From: Paenibacillus luteus | GTDB taxonomy: Bacteria; Bacillota; Bacilli; Paenibacillales; Paenibacillaceae | Assembly (NCBI RefSeq): GCF_006542765.1 | Contig: NZ_SKCD01000044.1 | Span: 248,001 to 312,000, forward strand | Reading direction: 5' to 3' | Length of the DNA stretch: 64,000 bases | Part shown: one piece after another, positions 16,120 through 24,155 of the stretch | How positions within the stretch are numbered: the stretch's first letter is position 1 | How the letters are laid out: each line of letters begins with the position of its first letter | The notes under the pieces: generated by a model | The model's database searches: none | The model's input: only the letters and a program-made list of their open reading frames with translations | What the model was told of the DNA's origin: nothing | Made by a program: the position numbers and the translations under genes

Positions 16120-16599
16120 ATGGTCATTGCTAGCTTTCAAGCCTTTATTGAGGTGTTTGGTTTATCCATTTCAATGAGCCTGGTTGGCGGGCTTATCGGA
16201 CATTTTGTAAAAAATGGCATTATCGAGCTGCCGAAGCTCGTCATCGAATACGATGAGGATGATTTAAAGCTGTCCTCGAACTGGCTGATGAAGTGGCTTC
16301 AACGCGTGTATTATTTTATTATTTTTGTCATCGGGTTTAGGGATAACAGCAATGCGAAGAAAAAGATTTTTTTTGATCTAGGCTTTTTGGGTGATTTGCT
16401 GATTGCCATAGGGACGGGAATTCTTGCGAAAACGGCGCTCTCCATGGCGAATACAAGCGATAATTTTGCGGTGGTGAGCAGCTCCTTGCTTGCAGGTTAT
16501 GCGGGCTTATCCTATTTGAAGGGCAAGCAAAACAAAGAGTTTGCAGACCTTTTCCCGGAAGAAATGGATGACCCAAATCCGCGAACGCCACCGAAATAA
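16120..16599 (+). CDS. uncharacterised membrane protein
   Basis: A 159-residue protein with hydrophobic segments at about 2-22, 60-78 and 88-130, and a charged tail ending PEEMDDPNPRTPPK. The earlier in-frame ATG at 16090 has no ribosome binding site, whereas the ATG at 16120 follows AAGGGTGG by 10 bases. The region FFDLGFLGDLLIAIGTGILA recalls small Bacillus membrane proteins of the DUF4257 kind, but I am not sure. It starts 95 bases after the alarmone synthetase, on the same strand. Function unknown. Confidence 0.65.
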   Translation: MVIASFQAFIEVFGLSISMSLVGGLIGHFVKNGIIELPKLVIEYDEDDLKLSSNWLMKWLQRVYYFIIFVIGFRDNSNAKKKIFFDLGFLGDLLIAIGTGILAKTALSMANTSDNFAVVSSSLLAGYAGLSYLKGKQNKEFADLFPEEMDDPNPRTPPK

Positions 16600-16703
16600 C
16601 ATGCAAGTTTGCTTACGATTTGCGTATAATGACCATAGAACATTAACTCGTGCCTTCTAGGGCAGTTATCTATCCTAAATTACCGTTAAGGAGGGTGGAG
16701 CAT

Positions 16704-16880
16704 GTGGGGAAAAAATCGGTCAAAGTAACTCCTGAAGAAATGCAGGAGCTGAGGAAGCTAGCGGAGATTGTGAAAAACCCTCACCTTCCGATGTCTGACC
16801 GTCGAATTGCGAAGACGCAGTACGAGTCCATCATCAATTACGCCAAAAGCAGCAATCGGGGCATCATTACTTCTGTATAA
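16704..16880 (+). CDS. small uncharacterised protein
   Basis: A 58-residue, charged, probably helical cytoplasmic protein (KKSVKVTPEEMQELRKLAEI, then NPHLPMSDRRIAKTQYESII). The GTG at 16704 is chosen because AAGGAGG ends 9 bases upstream. The ATG two bases earlier is out of frame, and a GTG at 16695 overlaps the ribosome binding site. A strong terminator follows. No homologous function known to me. Confidence 0.65.
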   Translation: MGKKSVKVTPEEMQELRKLAEIVKNPHLPMSDRRIAKTQYESIINYAKSSNRGIITSV

Positions 16881-16899
16881 TCGGAAGGCACAAATAGTA

Positions 16900-16932
16900 A
16901 ATCCGCTCTCATAAGAGAGCGGATTCTTTTTT
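16900..16932. terminator. bidirectional terminator
   Basis: AATCCGCTCTC (16900-16910) and GAGAGCGGATT (16915-16925) form a perfect 11-base stem followed by a T run, between the small gene and the convergent oxidoreductase gene. Confidence 0.85.
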
Positions 16933-16934
16933 TG

Positions 16935-18017
16935 TTATGGCAATTCAATCGTAACCTCGCGTTTGCTTGCGGCAGAGCGGAGAACGCCGTCAATGATGGC
17001 TTGATTGTACAATATTTCTGCACCGGGAATGGGGGCAGGGCGGTTTTCGGTAATCGCAGCGACAAAGTCTCTGACCTTCTCGTCGAATAAATTCAAGCCG
17101 TGCTGAATAACAGGAATGTCCGATTGCGTGTGCTGATTCACGACATCATGAAAGAGCGTCATGCTGCCTACGCTGCCATCCCATACGCCACTCCATGGGC
17201 CAATGCCTGCTGGAGTCACTTTAAGGCCGCCATCCGTACCTAGAAACATGGTTGCACCGAGTGAATCCATGTGCATCGCCCAGCTGATTTTGTAATTTAG
17301 GACGATATCCCCTTCAAGCCGGATCATCGCTACGCCAAAATCCTCGACTTCAAATTTTGAAGCCTCTTTGTGATACAAAGGGTTTGTTCCAAAATGATTG
17401 GACGTGTAGGCCGAGACTGTCAGAGGTTTGGGATAGCCAAGCGCATTCAGCGCCATGTCCAGAGAATAACAGCCAATATCAGCCATTGCGCCTGCACCCG
17501 CAAGCTCTTTGCTGATAAAGGTACCGCCAGGCATGCCTCGCCGTCTGCCACCGCCCGTTTCAACGAAATAGACATTGCCCAGCTTGCCGGATTGTACAAT
17601 TTCTTTAATTAATGACATGTTAGGGTCATATCTGGGTTGAAAGCCTACGGTGAGCATCTTTCCACTGCGCTCAGCAGCTTCCACCATTTCGATAGACTGC
17701 TGCAGCGTGACCGACATTGGCTTCTCGACGAGCACATGCTTGCCCGCATTTAAAGCGTTTACAGACGTCTCATGGTGAGCGAAGTTCGGTGTACATATAC
17801 TGACGCCATCCAAATCAAGGTCCAGCAGCTTGCGGTGATCCTCGAATGCAGTGGCATGGACAAGCTCTTCTTGCTCGATGAATGCTTGTGCTCTGCCGGG
17901 CAAGCTGTCAGCTACAGCAACTATTTCTACGTGCAGCGGCATTTTCTTATAGGCTGAAGCATGCGCTCTTGCTATGCCGCCGCTTCCGATAATTCCAATT
18001 CTAATCGTTCTTGTCAT
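16935..18017 (-). CDS. Gfo/Idh/MocA family oxidoreductase
   Basis: A 360-residue NAD(P)-dependent sugar or inositol dehydrogenase-like protein. The Rossmann motif GIIGSGGIARAHASAYKKM is at residues 8-26, and HVLVEKPMSV (about 92-101) carries the catalytic E-K-P. The C-terminal beta-sheet domain contains GAMADIGCYSLDMALNALG. GAGGG precedes the ATG. It is the first of five such genes in this window but stands alone, divergent from the Fur-controlled ABC exporter. Substrate unknown. Confidence 0.9.
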   Translation of the reverse strand: MTRTIRIGIIGSGGIARAHASAYKKMPLHVEIVAVADSLPGRAQAFIEQEELVHATAFEDHRKLLDLDLDGVSICTPNFAHHETSVNALNAGKHVLVEKPMSVTLQQSIEMVEAAERSGKMLTVGFQPRYDPNMSLIKEIVQSGKLGNVYFVETGGGRRRGMPGGTFISKELAGAGAMADIGCYSLDMALNALGYPKPLTVSAYTSNHFGTNPLYHKEASKFEVEDFGVAMIRLEGDIVLNYKISWAMHMDSLGATMFLGTDGGLKVTPAGIGPWSGVWDGSVGSMTLFHDVVNQHTQSDIPVIQHGLNLFDEKVRDFVAAITENRPAPIPGAEILYNQAIIDGVLRSAASKREVTIELP

Positions 18018-18215
18018 TCGATTTCCCTCTTTTCATTGTGTTGCTTCTACTTTAGCACAGCTGCAGGGCGCATGAAATGACGAGAATAGGACATGGAAAC
18101 TACAAAATCATGACATCGAAGAGGAAGGCGTCAAGCTTCATTTTGTACAAAAAAATGCTCACGTTTGTCCATTGCCACCTGAAGCAATTATGCTATACGA
18201 TAAAACAGATGTAAT

Positions 18216-18230
18216 TGATAACGATTTTCA
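18216..18230. promoter_or_regulatory. Fur box upstream of the ABC exporter
   Basis: TGATAACGATTTTCA matches the Bacillus 7-1-7 Fur site TGATAATNATTATCA at 12 of 14 specified positions, 40 bases before the exporter start. Confidence 0.65.
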
Positions 18231-18269
18231 TTTACACATATTATAAATGGGATAGGAAGGAAGTTGTTT

Positions 18270-19985
18270 ATGCTGCGCCGTTTTTTTGCTTACTACAAGC
18301 CTTACAAGAAGCTTTTTATTTTGGATTTCTCCTGCGCCATATTGGCCGCGTTGCTAGAACTTGCTTTCCCGCTTGCAGTCAACCGCGTCGTCGATGATTT
18401 GCTGCCGAGCGGCAACTGGAAGTGGATATTGTATGCCTGTATCGCACTGCTTAGTATTTACATATTTAGCTCCGCTTTGCATTACGTTGTTACCTATTGG
18501 GGACATAAGCTGGGTATAAATATCGAATCGGATATGCGCAAGCAGCTGTTCGACCGTGTACAGAAGCTGAGCTTCCGTTTTTTTGATAACAATAAGACCG
18601 GCCACCTGGTTTCGCGCATGACGAATGATTTGATGGATATCGGAGAGATAGCCCACCACGGGCCAGAGGATCTGTTTATTGCCTTGATGACGCTTACTGG
18701 CGCATTCGCGATCATGCTAAGCATCAATTGGCAGCTTGCTTTGATGACCTTTATTATCATTCCGCTAATGATCTATTTATCGCTTTTTTTCAGCCGCAAA
18801 ATGTCAGCAGCTTTCAATCGAATGTTCTCTGATATTGCTGATTACAACGCACGCGTTGAAAATAACGTAAGCGGCATTCGCGTAGTGCAAGCTTTCGCTA
18901 ACGAAAAGCATGAAATGGCTCGTTTTGCTGAAAATAACGGCCGCTTCCGCTTGACGAAGCTGGTTGCATACCGCGTGATGGCGTGGAACTCATCGATCAG
19001 CTTTATTTTGATGAGATTGATTTCTTTGTTCGTTCTCGTATGCGGCACTTGGTTTGTTATCCAAGGGCAAATGAGCTACGGTGAGTTTATTGCGTTCGTC
19101 ATGCTCTCTAACGTATTCTTAAGCCCTATCCAACAGATTAATTCGGTTATCGAAACGTATCCAAAAGGAATTGCTGGATTCAAGCGTTACTTGGAACTGC
19201 TCGAAACGGCGCCTGATATTGACGATGCGCCGGATGCAGTTGCCATGAGCAACGTGAAAGGCGATATTCAGTTCAAAAATGTAACCTTTGGTTATGAGAA
19301 TAAAGATAAGGTTTTGAAGGGACTAAACCTGTCCATTCGCGCAGGTGAAACGGTCGCGTTAGTTGGCCCTTCTGGAGCAGGAAAGACGACGCTTTGCAGC
19401 TTGCTGCCCCGTTTTTACGATGTGGAGGAAGGTTCTATCGCCATTGATCATGTGGACATTCGCAAAATGACGCTGGAATCCTTGCGTTCGAATATCGGTA
19501 TTGTTCAGCAGGACGTATTCCTCTTCGATGGAAGCATCAGAGAAAATATTGCCTATGGCAAGCTTGGGGCGTCGGATGAGGAAGTTATGCAGGCTGCACG
19601 CCAGGCACAGCTGGAGGAGCTTGTATTGTCGCAGCCTGAGGGGCTTGATACGTTGATAGGGGAGAGAGGCGTCAAGCTCTCTGGGGGCCAAAAGCAGCGG
19701 CTTTCGATCGCCCGTATGTTCTTGAAGAACCCGCCTATACTCATTTTGGATGAGGCGACCTCAGCGCTCGATACCGAGACAGAGGCGGCTATCCAGCTCG
19801 CTCTTGCCGAGCTGTCACGCGGCCGTACGACGCTTGTCATCGCACATCGCCTGGCAACGATTAAGAATGCCGACCGGATTGTGGTCGTTGCTGAGCAAGG
19901 AATTGCTGAGCAGGGCAATCACGATGAACTGGTCATTGCCAAGGGCGCATACAGCCGCCTTCACCAAGCTCAATTTGGCGCTTAA
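18270..19985 (+). CDS. ABC transporter, fused permease and ATPase (exporter type)
   Basis: A 571-residue half-transporter that works as a dimer in the cytoplasmic membrane. Residues about 15-310 contain six membrane segments (ABC exporter type 1). The ATPase follows with Walker A GPSGAGKTT (about 366-374), Q-loop VQQDVFL, signature LSGGQKQR (about 470), Walker B ILILDEAT and the AHRL His. The ATG at 18270 has GGAAGGAA 7 bases upstream. A Fur box precedes it, and the next two genes also have Fur boxes. Export of a siderophore or an iron-stress compound is therefore plausible, though the substrate is not evident from sequence. Confidence 0.92.
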   Translation: MLRRFFAYYKPYKKLFILDFSCAILAALLELAFPLAVNRVVDDLLPSGNWKWILYACIALLSIYIFSSALHYVVTYWGHKLGINIESDMRKQLFDRVQKLSFRFFDNNKTGHLVSRMTNDLMDIGEIAHHGPEDLFIALMTLTGAFAIMLSINWQLALMTFIIIPLMIYLSLFFSRKMSAAFNRMFSDIADYNARVENNVSGIRVVQAFANEKHEMARFAENNGRFRLTKLVAYRVMAWNSSISFILMRLISLFVLVCGTWFVIQGQMSYGEFIAFVMLSNVFLSPIQQINSVIETYPKGIAGFKRYLELLETAPDIDDAPDAVAMSNVKGDIQFKNVTFGYENKDKVLKGLNLSIRAGETVALVGPSGAGKTTLCSLLPRFYDVEEGSIAIDHVDIRKMTLESLRSNIGIVQQDVFLFDGSIRENIAYGKLGASDEEVMQAARQAQLEELVLSQPEGLDTLIGERGVKLSGGQKQRLSIARMFLKNPPILILDEATSALDTETEAAIQLALAELSRGRTTLVIAHRLATIKNADRIVVVAEQGIAEQGNHDELVIAKGAYSRLHQAQFGA

Positions 19986-19991
19986 GGCCAT

Positions 19992-21608
19992 TCAGGAGGT
20001 TTGGATGAGCAGCTCGGGGAGAAGCGATAACAGCTTTTCTCTCGTAGCTGCATCTTCATAATTCCAGTCCTCTTCATTCAGCAAGTAGCTGTATCCGTTC
20101 TTGACGGCAGGAAGATTTCTCCACAGCGCGCTGCTCATAAGCTCTTCCATGGCACCCCGAGATTCTGGGCTCTCAGGAAGTATCATAAATATACGGTCAC
20201 CTGCATAATGATGAATCGTTCTGGCCGTGATTTCTTTATAAGGCCTGCCTGATCGGATCACTTCCTGGATCTTGCCAGCTGGGCGGAAGCCTTTGGGGTG
20301 GTACAAGATTGAAGATAAACCAATATTACCCATAACAAATAGCCGTTTGCCCCTATGAAAGACGAATACGGAAGCCGTTTCTTCCGGACCTATAAATTCC
20401 CGAAGCTGCTGCCACATAAATAACGTACTGCTGTTATGACGAAGAAGCCATTGTTGGGCTTCTTTTTTTTTGCCAAACCACTCTCCAAGCATCATCAATC
20501 TGGCATCCAGCGAGCCGCGTGAATTATAGGTAAGAGTAGGGGCAATCTGCGAAATTTTGGCGTACAGCTTCTCATCGGAATGGTCAAAAATAATTAAATC
20601 GGGTGAGAGCCGGGACGCTTCCTCTTCACTGATAGGCGTATCTTTGCAGAACATTTGTCCTCCGACAAGCGGAATATCCAGCATCTTCATATCGCCCACA
20701 GATTCCCCGCAATAAAGTACACGGCTAGGCTGCGAAGGGATTCTGACTTCATGTCCGGTCCAATCCTTGACAAGAATGTTTTGGTTCATGGATATGGCAT
20801 ATTGTCTAGGAGAATAACCGGTCATCAGACGGAAGCGCCGGCTAAAATAATACTCGTCCGCAAAGCCGACGCGCTCAGCAATTTCCCGGAGCGGATTTTC
20901 GGTATGAACCAACCATTCCTTCGCGCGATTAATTCGAAGCTGAGTCAAATAATCCAGCGGTTTTTTGCCGGTCAGCTCCTTGAAAATGGACGTATATTGC
21001 CAGGCAGGGACATGGGCCATTTGGGCAAGCTGCCTGACGGTAATATTATCTTGAAAATTCATTTCCATATATTCAATGGTATGCTCGACAGTTTGCGCGG
21101 AGCTTGCCGTGGGCTCAAACTTTAAATTATGCTCAAGCAAAAAAGCGATGACCGTCTGAAAATGAATCTGCTGGCGATGAGCTTCCCTATCGTCACGGTT
21201 GGTTAGGCCGATATTAAGCTGATTGATGAGGTCCGCCCACTGTGCCAGCGGATAGGTGCGAAGCTCTTGCCGGTCAGCGAACAAAGGTTTGACGAAGGGC
21301 TTGGCAGAACCGTCCTCGACATGGAAAACATGAAAGCAGATCCGGTAAAACTCGATCTTGCTATCCTCGCTGCTCTCAAATTGGTAGGCGGTGGAGGGGG
21401 AGAGCAGGAATGAGCTTTCCGGTGTGAATAGGCAGCCCTGTTCTCCGGTATAAAGATGGCCGCTTCCGCTTTTGAATACAATCAGCATATGGCTTGAGGC
21501 CATGTCCTCGGCTAACACAGCGCCTTCCGAATAGCTGAACAGCTCTATATCTATAAAATGAAAAAGCAAGGATCGCAGCGGTAAAGCGGCTAATGGCGAT
21601 GCGGACAT
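19992..21608 (-). CDS. AraC regulator fused to a siderophore-binding-protein domain (Btr-like)
   Basis: A 538-residue cytoplasmic regulator. The N-terminal about 150 residues are an AraC sensor region. An AraC helix-turn-helix lies at about 165-265 (DNITVRQLAQMAHVPAWQYT, then GFADEYYFSRRFRLMTGYSP). About 270-538 resembles a ferric-siderophore binding protein (DWTGHEVRIPSQPSRVLYCG, SPDLIIFDHSDEKLYAKISQ) but has no signal peptide. This is the layout of B. subtilis Btr, which senses intracellular bacillibactin-iron and activates uptake genes. AGAGG precedes the ATG and a Fur box lies 22 bases upstream. Its C-terminal domain is clearly paralogous to the lipoprotein encoded next door, its likely target. 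Confidence 0.92.
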   Translation of the reverse strand: MSASPLAALPLRSLLFHFIDIELFSYSEGAVLAEDMASSHMLIVFKSGSGHLYTGEQGCLFTPESSFLLSPSTAYQFESSEDSKIEFYRICFHVFHVEDGSAKPFVKPLFADRQELRTYPLAQWADLINQLNIGLTNRDDREAHRQQIHFQTVIAFLLEHNLKFEPTASSAQTVEHTIEYMEMNFQDNITVRQLAQMAHVPAWQYTSIFKELTGKKPLDYLTQLRINRAKEWLVHTENPLREIAERVGFADEYYFSRRFRLMTGYSPRQYAISMNQNILVKDWTGHEVRIPSQPSRVLYCGESVGDMKMLDIPLVGGQMFCKDTPISEEEASRLSPDLIIFDHSDEKLYAKISQIAPTLTYNSRGSLDARLMMLGEWFGKKKEAQQWLLRHNSSTLFMWQQLREFIGPEETASVFVFHRGKRLFVMGNIGLSSILYHPKGFRPAGKIQEVIRSGRPYKEITARTIHHYAGDRIFMILPESPESRGAMEELMSSALWRNLPAVKNGYSYLLNEEDWNYEDAATREKLLSLLPELLIQTS

Positions 21609-21629
21609 GATGCAGCCTCTTTTCAGTAT

Positions 21630-21644
21630 TGAGAATAATTATCA
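21630..21644. promoter_or_regulatory. Fur box upstream of the AraC-fusion gene
   Basis: TGAGAATAATTATCA matches TGATAATNATTATCA with one mismatch, 22 bases upstream of the start. Confidence 0.8.
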
Positions 21645-21661
21645 ATTAATATGATTATAGA

Positions 21662-21702
21662 CAAAAAGAAGAAGCTTTTCAACAGAAGTTGAAGAGCTTC
21701 TT
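21662..21702 (-). terminator. terminator of the siderophore-binding protein gene
   Basis: AAGAAGCTTTTCAAC (21669-21683) and GTTGAAGAGCTTCTT (21688-21702) pair with one mismatch or G-T pair. On the minus strand the stem is followed by TTTTTGT. Confidence 0.75.
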
Positions 21703-21725
21703 CGGATTATTGGTGAACTAGGGCG

Positions 21726-22718
21726 TTATTTATTCAAGAGAACTTTTGGAAGCTCGTCAATGAGCCATTCCCTTGAAGTGGCATCGCTGGATGCTTTGTT
21801 AATGTCAATGGTATAGACCTGTCCGCTTTGCGCTGCAGGAAGCTTTTTCCAGATCTCGCTTTCCATCAATTCGTTGGTCGATTGCTGAGCTTCCGGAACA
21901 ACGGGATTCAGAATGAAAATTCGATCTCCTGCATATTCGGACAGCAGCTCGGGAGATATTTCTGCAAAGCCGGTTTCTTTATCGAGAAGGTCTTGGATGA
22001 TTGGCGTTGGCTTAAAGCCGCCTTCTTCATATAAGAACTGTGGCAGGCCGGCGATGGCCATAATGAAGAGTCGGTTGCCCGGATACATCGTGAACACAGA
22101 AGCCGTTTCTCCTTCTTTAATGCCGCTCTCATGCAGTTGCTTCCACATGCTGGACGTTTTTTCTTTGTATGCGGCCAGCCACTCTTCAGCCTCCTGTTTC
22201 TTATTCAGCAGATCCCCAAGCGTACGCATCCGCACATCGAGCTTGTCAAAGGTGTTGAAGGTTACGGTTGGAGCCACTTTAGAGATGGCCTCGTACTGCT
22301 GCTCGTCTGAATTAGAGAAAATAATCAGGTCAGGCTTGAGCGACAATGATTTCTCTACGCTTAACGGAAAACCAACATCCTCGGCATCCGGCAATAGGTT
22401 TTCTATGACCGTACCTTCAATAGCATCCGTCATAATACCAATTGGCTTAACTCCCAGGGCAAGCAAGTCACCCGTTGTCTCGCCGTGAAAAATGACACGC
22501 TGCGGGGTTGTAGGAACTTCGACATCATGCTTGGTCCAGTCGGTAAACATACGGGTTGTTTCTGCCGCTTGTTCCGTTGTGGTAGGTGCTTCTGTCGTTT
22601 CTGCAGTAGGGCTCGCAGTATTTACAGATTTGTTCTCGTTGCTGCCGCAGGCTAGCAATAATGCCCCCATTAATGTAAATGTAGCCAAAATAGCAGCGGG
22701 TTTCGTGCCTCGATACAT
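21726..22718 (-). CDS. ferric-siderophore ABC transporter substrate-binding lipoprotein
   Basis: A 330-residue lipoprotein. The signal peptide ends in the lipobox LLLAC (Cys at about residue 24). The periplasmic-binding fold of the FhuD/BtuF/FeuA group follows: DWTKHDVEVPTTPQRVIFHG, LKPDLIIFSNSDEQQYEAIS, and TASVFTMYPGNRLFIM. The frame is open to 22781, but the ATG at 22718 has GGAGGAG 7 bases upstream. A near-perfect 19-base Fur box lies 34 bases before it. No permease or ATPase gene is adjacent, so it must use a transporter encoded elsewhere, as FhuD/FeuA-type proteins can. Likely activated by the neighbouring Btr-like regulator. Confidence 0.92.
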   Translation of the reverse strand: MYRGTKPAAILATFTLMGALLLACGSNENKSVNTASPTAETTEAPTTTEQAAETTRMFTDWTKHDVEVPTTPQRVIFHGETTGDLLALGVKPIGIMTDAIEGTVIENLLPDAEDVGFPLSVEKSLSLKPDLIIFSNSDEQQYEAISKVAPTVTFNTFDKLDVRMRTLGDLLNKKQEAEEWLAAYKEKTSSMWKQLHESGIKEGETASVFTMYPGNRLFIMAIAGLPQFLYEEGGFKPTPIIQDLLDKETGFAEISPELLSEYAGDRIFILNPVVPEAQQSTNELMESEIWKKLPAAQSGQVYTIDINKASSDATSREWLIDELPKVLLNK

Positions 22719-22751
22719 GTTATTTCTCCTCCGATAAATAAATTGATGTAA

Positions 22752-22770
22752 GATAATGAGAATCATTATC
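22752..22770. promoter_or_regulatory. Fur box, near-perfect 19-base site
   Basis: GATAATGAGAATCATTATC differs from the classical GATAATGATAATCATTATC at one base. It lies upstream of the siderophore-binding lipoprotein gene. Confidence 0.9.
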
Positions 22771-22881
22771 GATGTATACAATCGTAATGGATTGATTGCC
22801 GGTACTCAATGGACAAAACGAAGCAGGCCATTTTATTTTGTCCAAGTCTTTGCAAACGATTAATGATCTGATATATTTAAT

Positions 22882-22896
22882 TAGTAATAATTACGA
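22882..22896. promoter_or_regulatory. Zur box upstream of rpsN
   Basis: TAGTAATAATTACGA matches the core Bacillus Zur site TCGTAATNATTACGA at all but one specified position. It sits 17 bases before the start of a zinc-free S14 gene, exactly where zinc control is expected. Confidence 0.82.
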
Positions 22897-22912
22897 ATAA
22901 AGAGGGAGAGCT

Positions 22913-23182
22913 ATGGCTAAAAAATCTAAAGTGGTCAAAGAGCAACAAAGACAAGCGCTTGTCGCCAAGTATGCGGATCTTAGGAGAGAGCTGAAGGAGA
23001 GAGGCGATTATGCTGCATTGCAGAAGCTGCCTAGAGATTCATCGGCAACCCGACTGCATAACCGTTGCGAGCTGACAGGACGTCCTCACGGTTATCTGAA
23101 CAAATTCAAAGTATCTCGGATTAAATTTCGCGAGCTTGCTCATGCCGGTCAAATTCCCGGCGTAAAAAAAGCAAGCTGGTAG
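22913..23182 (+). CDS. rpsN: 30S ribosomal protein S14, zinc-independent paralogue
   Basis: An 89-residue S14 of the long form without the CxxC zinc ribbon; its only cysteine is in LHNRCELTGRPHGYLNKFKV. In Bacillus the equivalent (YhzA/RpsNB) replaces the zinc-containing S14 when zinc is scarce, which keeps ribosomes assembling and spares zinc. GAGGGAGAG precedes the ATG. A Zur box directly upstream supports that role. It is not in the ribosomal protein operon, as expected for the alternative copy. Confidence 0.96.
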   Translation: MAKKSKVVKEQQRQALVAKYADLRRELKERGDYAALQKLPRDSSATRLHNRCELTGRPHGYLNKFKVSRIKFRELAHAGQIPGVKKASW

Positions 23183-23227
23183 ACAAGGCCTGCTGTTTTA
23201 AAAGATTCAAAGAGGTGATTCTTGAAA

Positions 23228-23563
23228 ATGATGGACCCATTTACCCTAAGAAGAATCGAGTCGATCATGGATGGCTATATTCATCAGAAGGTTCCTGGTG
23301 ATCTAAGAGTATCGATTAGGCTGAAGCATGAGATTGTAGACAATCAGCTGACGTTAGCAGAGGAGAGGGCGACTTCGCTGCGAAATGAGTGGGTGCGCGT
23401 TGATATCGTACAATTTCGTTTGGAATCGCAGAAATGGAATGTGTATGCGAAGAACGGTGAAAATACATGGTCCTTTGTTGAAATCATTACTCCGAGCGAA
23501 GATTTCGAGCGACAGCTTGAACAAGTGGAGATCGATCAGGATGGTTTGTTTTGGAAGTCTTGA
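23228..23563 (+). CDS. DUF3024 family protein
   Basis: A 111-residue cytoplasmic protein. The core RVDIVQFRLESQKWNVYAKN is the conserved strand pattern of DUF3024, a family of unknown function common in Bacillota. AGAGGTG lies 10 bases upstream of this ATG. A TTG at 23222 and an ATG at 23231 are also in frame. It starts 45 bases after rpsN with no terminator between, so readthrough from the Zur-controlled promoter is possible. A terminator follows at 23697-23731. Confidence 0.78.
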   Translation: MMDPFTLRRIESIMDGYIHQKVPGDLRVSIRLKHEIVDNQLTLAEERATSLRNEWVRVDIVQFRLESQKWNVYAKNGENTWSFVEIITPSEDFERQLEQVEIDQDGLFWKS

Positions 23564-23696
23564 GACTTCCCCTGAAAGCGGAAACCCCGCAACAGTTGAC
23601 TGGACATTCTATAAGCCTGGTCCAATTGTGCTTGAGCTGTTTTTGCGTATTCAGCAATCCGATATGGCCCCAAAAAAAATGAAAACGAAAGCAAGC

Positions 23697-23731
23697 GGCT
23701 GGTACCCTAAATGAGGGTGCCGGCTTTTTTT
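23697..23731 (+). terminator. terminator after the DUF3024 gene
   Basis: GGCTGGTACCCT (23697-23708) pairs with AGGGTGCCGGCT (23714-23725) through 12 positions including G-T pairs, followed by a T run. Confidence 0.75.
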
Positions 23732-23874
23732 GTTATGCCGTGGGGCATTAATGTTTCTGCTTCAGTAATGTTGCCTACAATTCTTGGAAACTTAGCGGAG
23801 TTATGGACATGAACGGCGGACAATTTATGAAAATAGAGGAAAATACGAATCTAACATGCAAGTCACATATTAAA

Positions 23875-23887
23875 ATTTGCGGCAAAT
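23875..23887. promoter_or_regulatory. candidate LacI operator, upstream copy
   Basis: ATTTGCGGCAAAT, with perfect 6-base arms around a central G. An identical copy lies at 23999-24011 and related sites lie before the lacI-type gene at 28560 and 28590. Confidence 0.62.
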
Positions 23888-23998
23888 GAAAAAGCTTACA
23901 TTTTTCATGGGGAATGATTTTAAAATCAGAATAGCGAAACAACGAAGGGAAATGCGCCTTTAACATGGCGTATCAAGCCGTATTTTAATTTTTATAAT

Positions 23999-24011
23999 AT
24001 TTGCGGCAAAT
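23999..24011. promoter_or_regulatory. candidate LacI operator, promoter-proximal copy
   Basis: ATTTGCGGCAAAT, identical to 23875-23887 with 124 bases between centres. It ends 26 bases before the -35 box of the sugar operon promoter. Confidence 0.65.
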
Positions 24012-24037
24012 AACTGAAATAAATTAGCCAAAAAATA

Positions 24038-24066
24038 TTGACAATATGAAAAAATTGCATTACTAT
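24038..24066 (+). promoter_or_regulatory. promoter of the dehydrogenase-ABC operon
   Basis: TTGACA (24038-24043), a 17-base spacer and TACTAT (24061-24066). Confidence 0.7.
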
Positions 24067-24155
24067 CAAAACATGAACTGAAGCTGGTTAGCTTATCTGA
24101 CATCTATTTTTTGGTAATGGAATTGGCGCAAAAAATGACAACGGAGTGTGGGGAC

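Larger units (their letters stand above)
23732..24155. other. AT-rich regulatory region of the sugar operon
   Basis: No gene seen. It contains two identical 13-base dyads (23875 and 23999) and one promoter (24038-24066), listed separately. The rest is AT-rich with no further structure noticed. Confidence 0.5.

Noticed and set aside
23385..23714. Plus-strand frame of 109 codons
   Set aside because: Overlaps the DUF3024 gene in another frame and ends in the terminator; no ribosome binding site.
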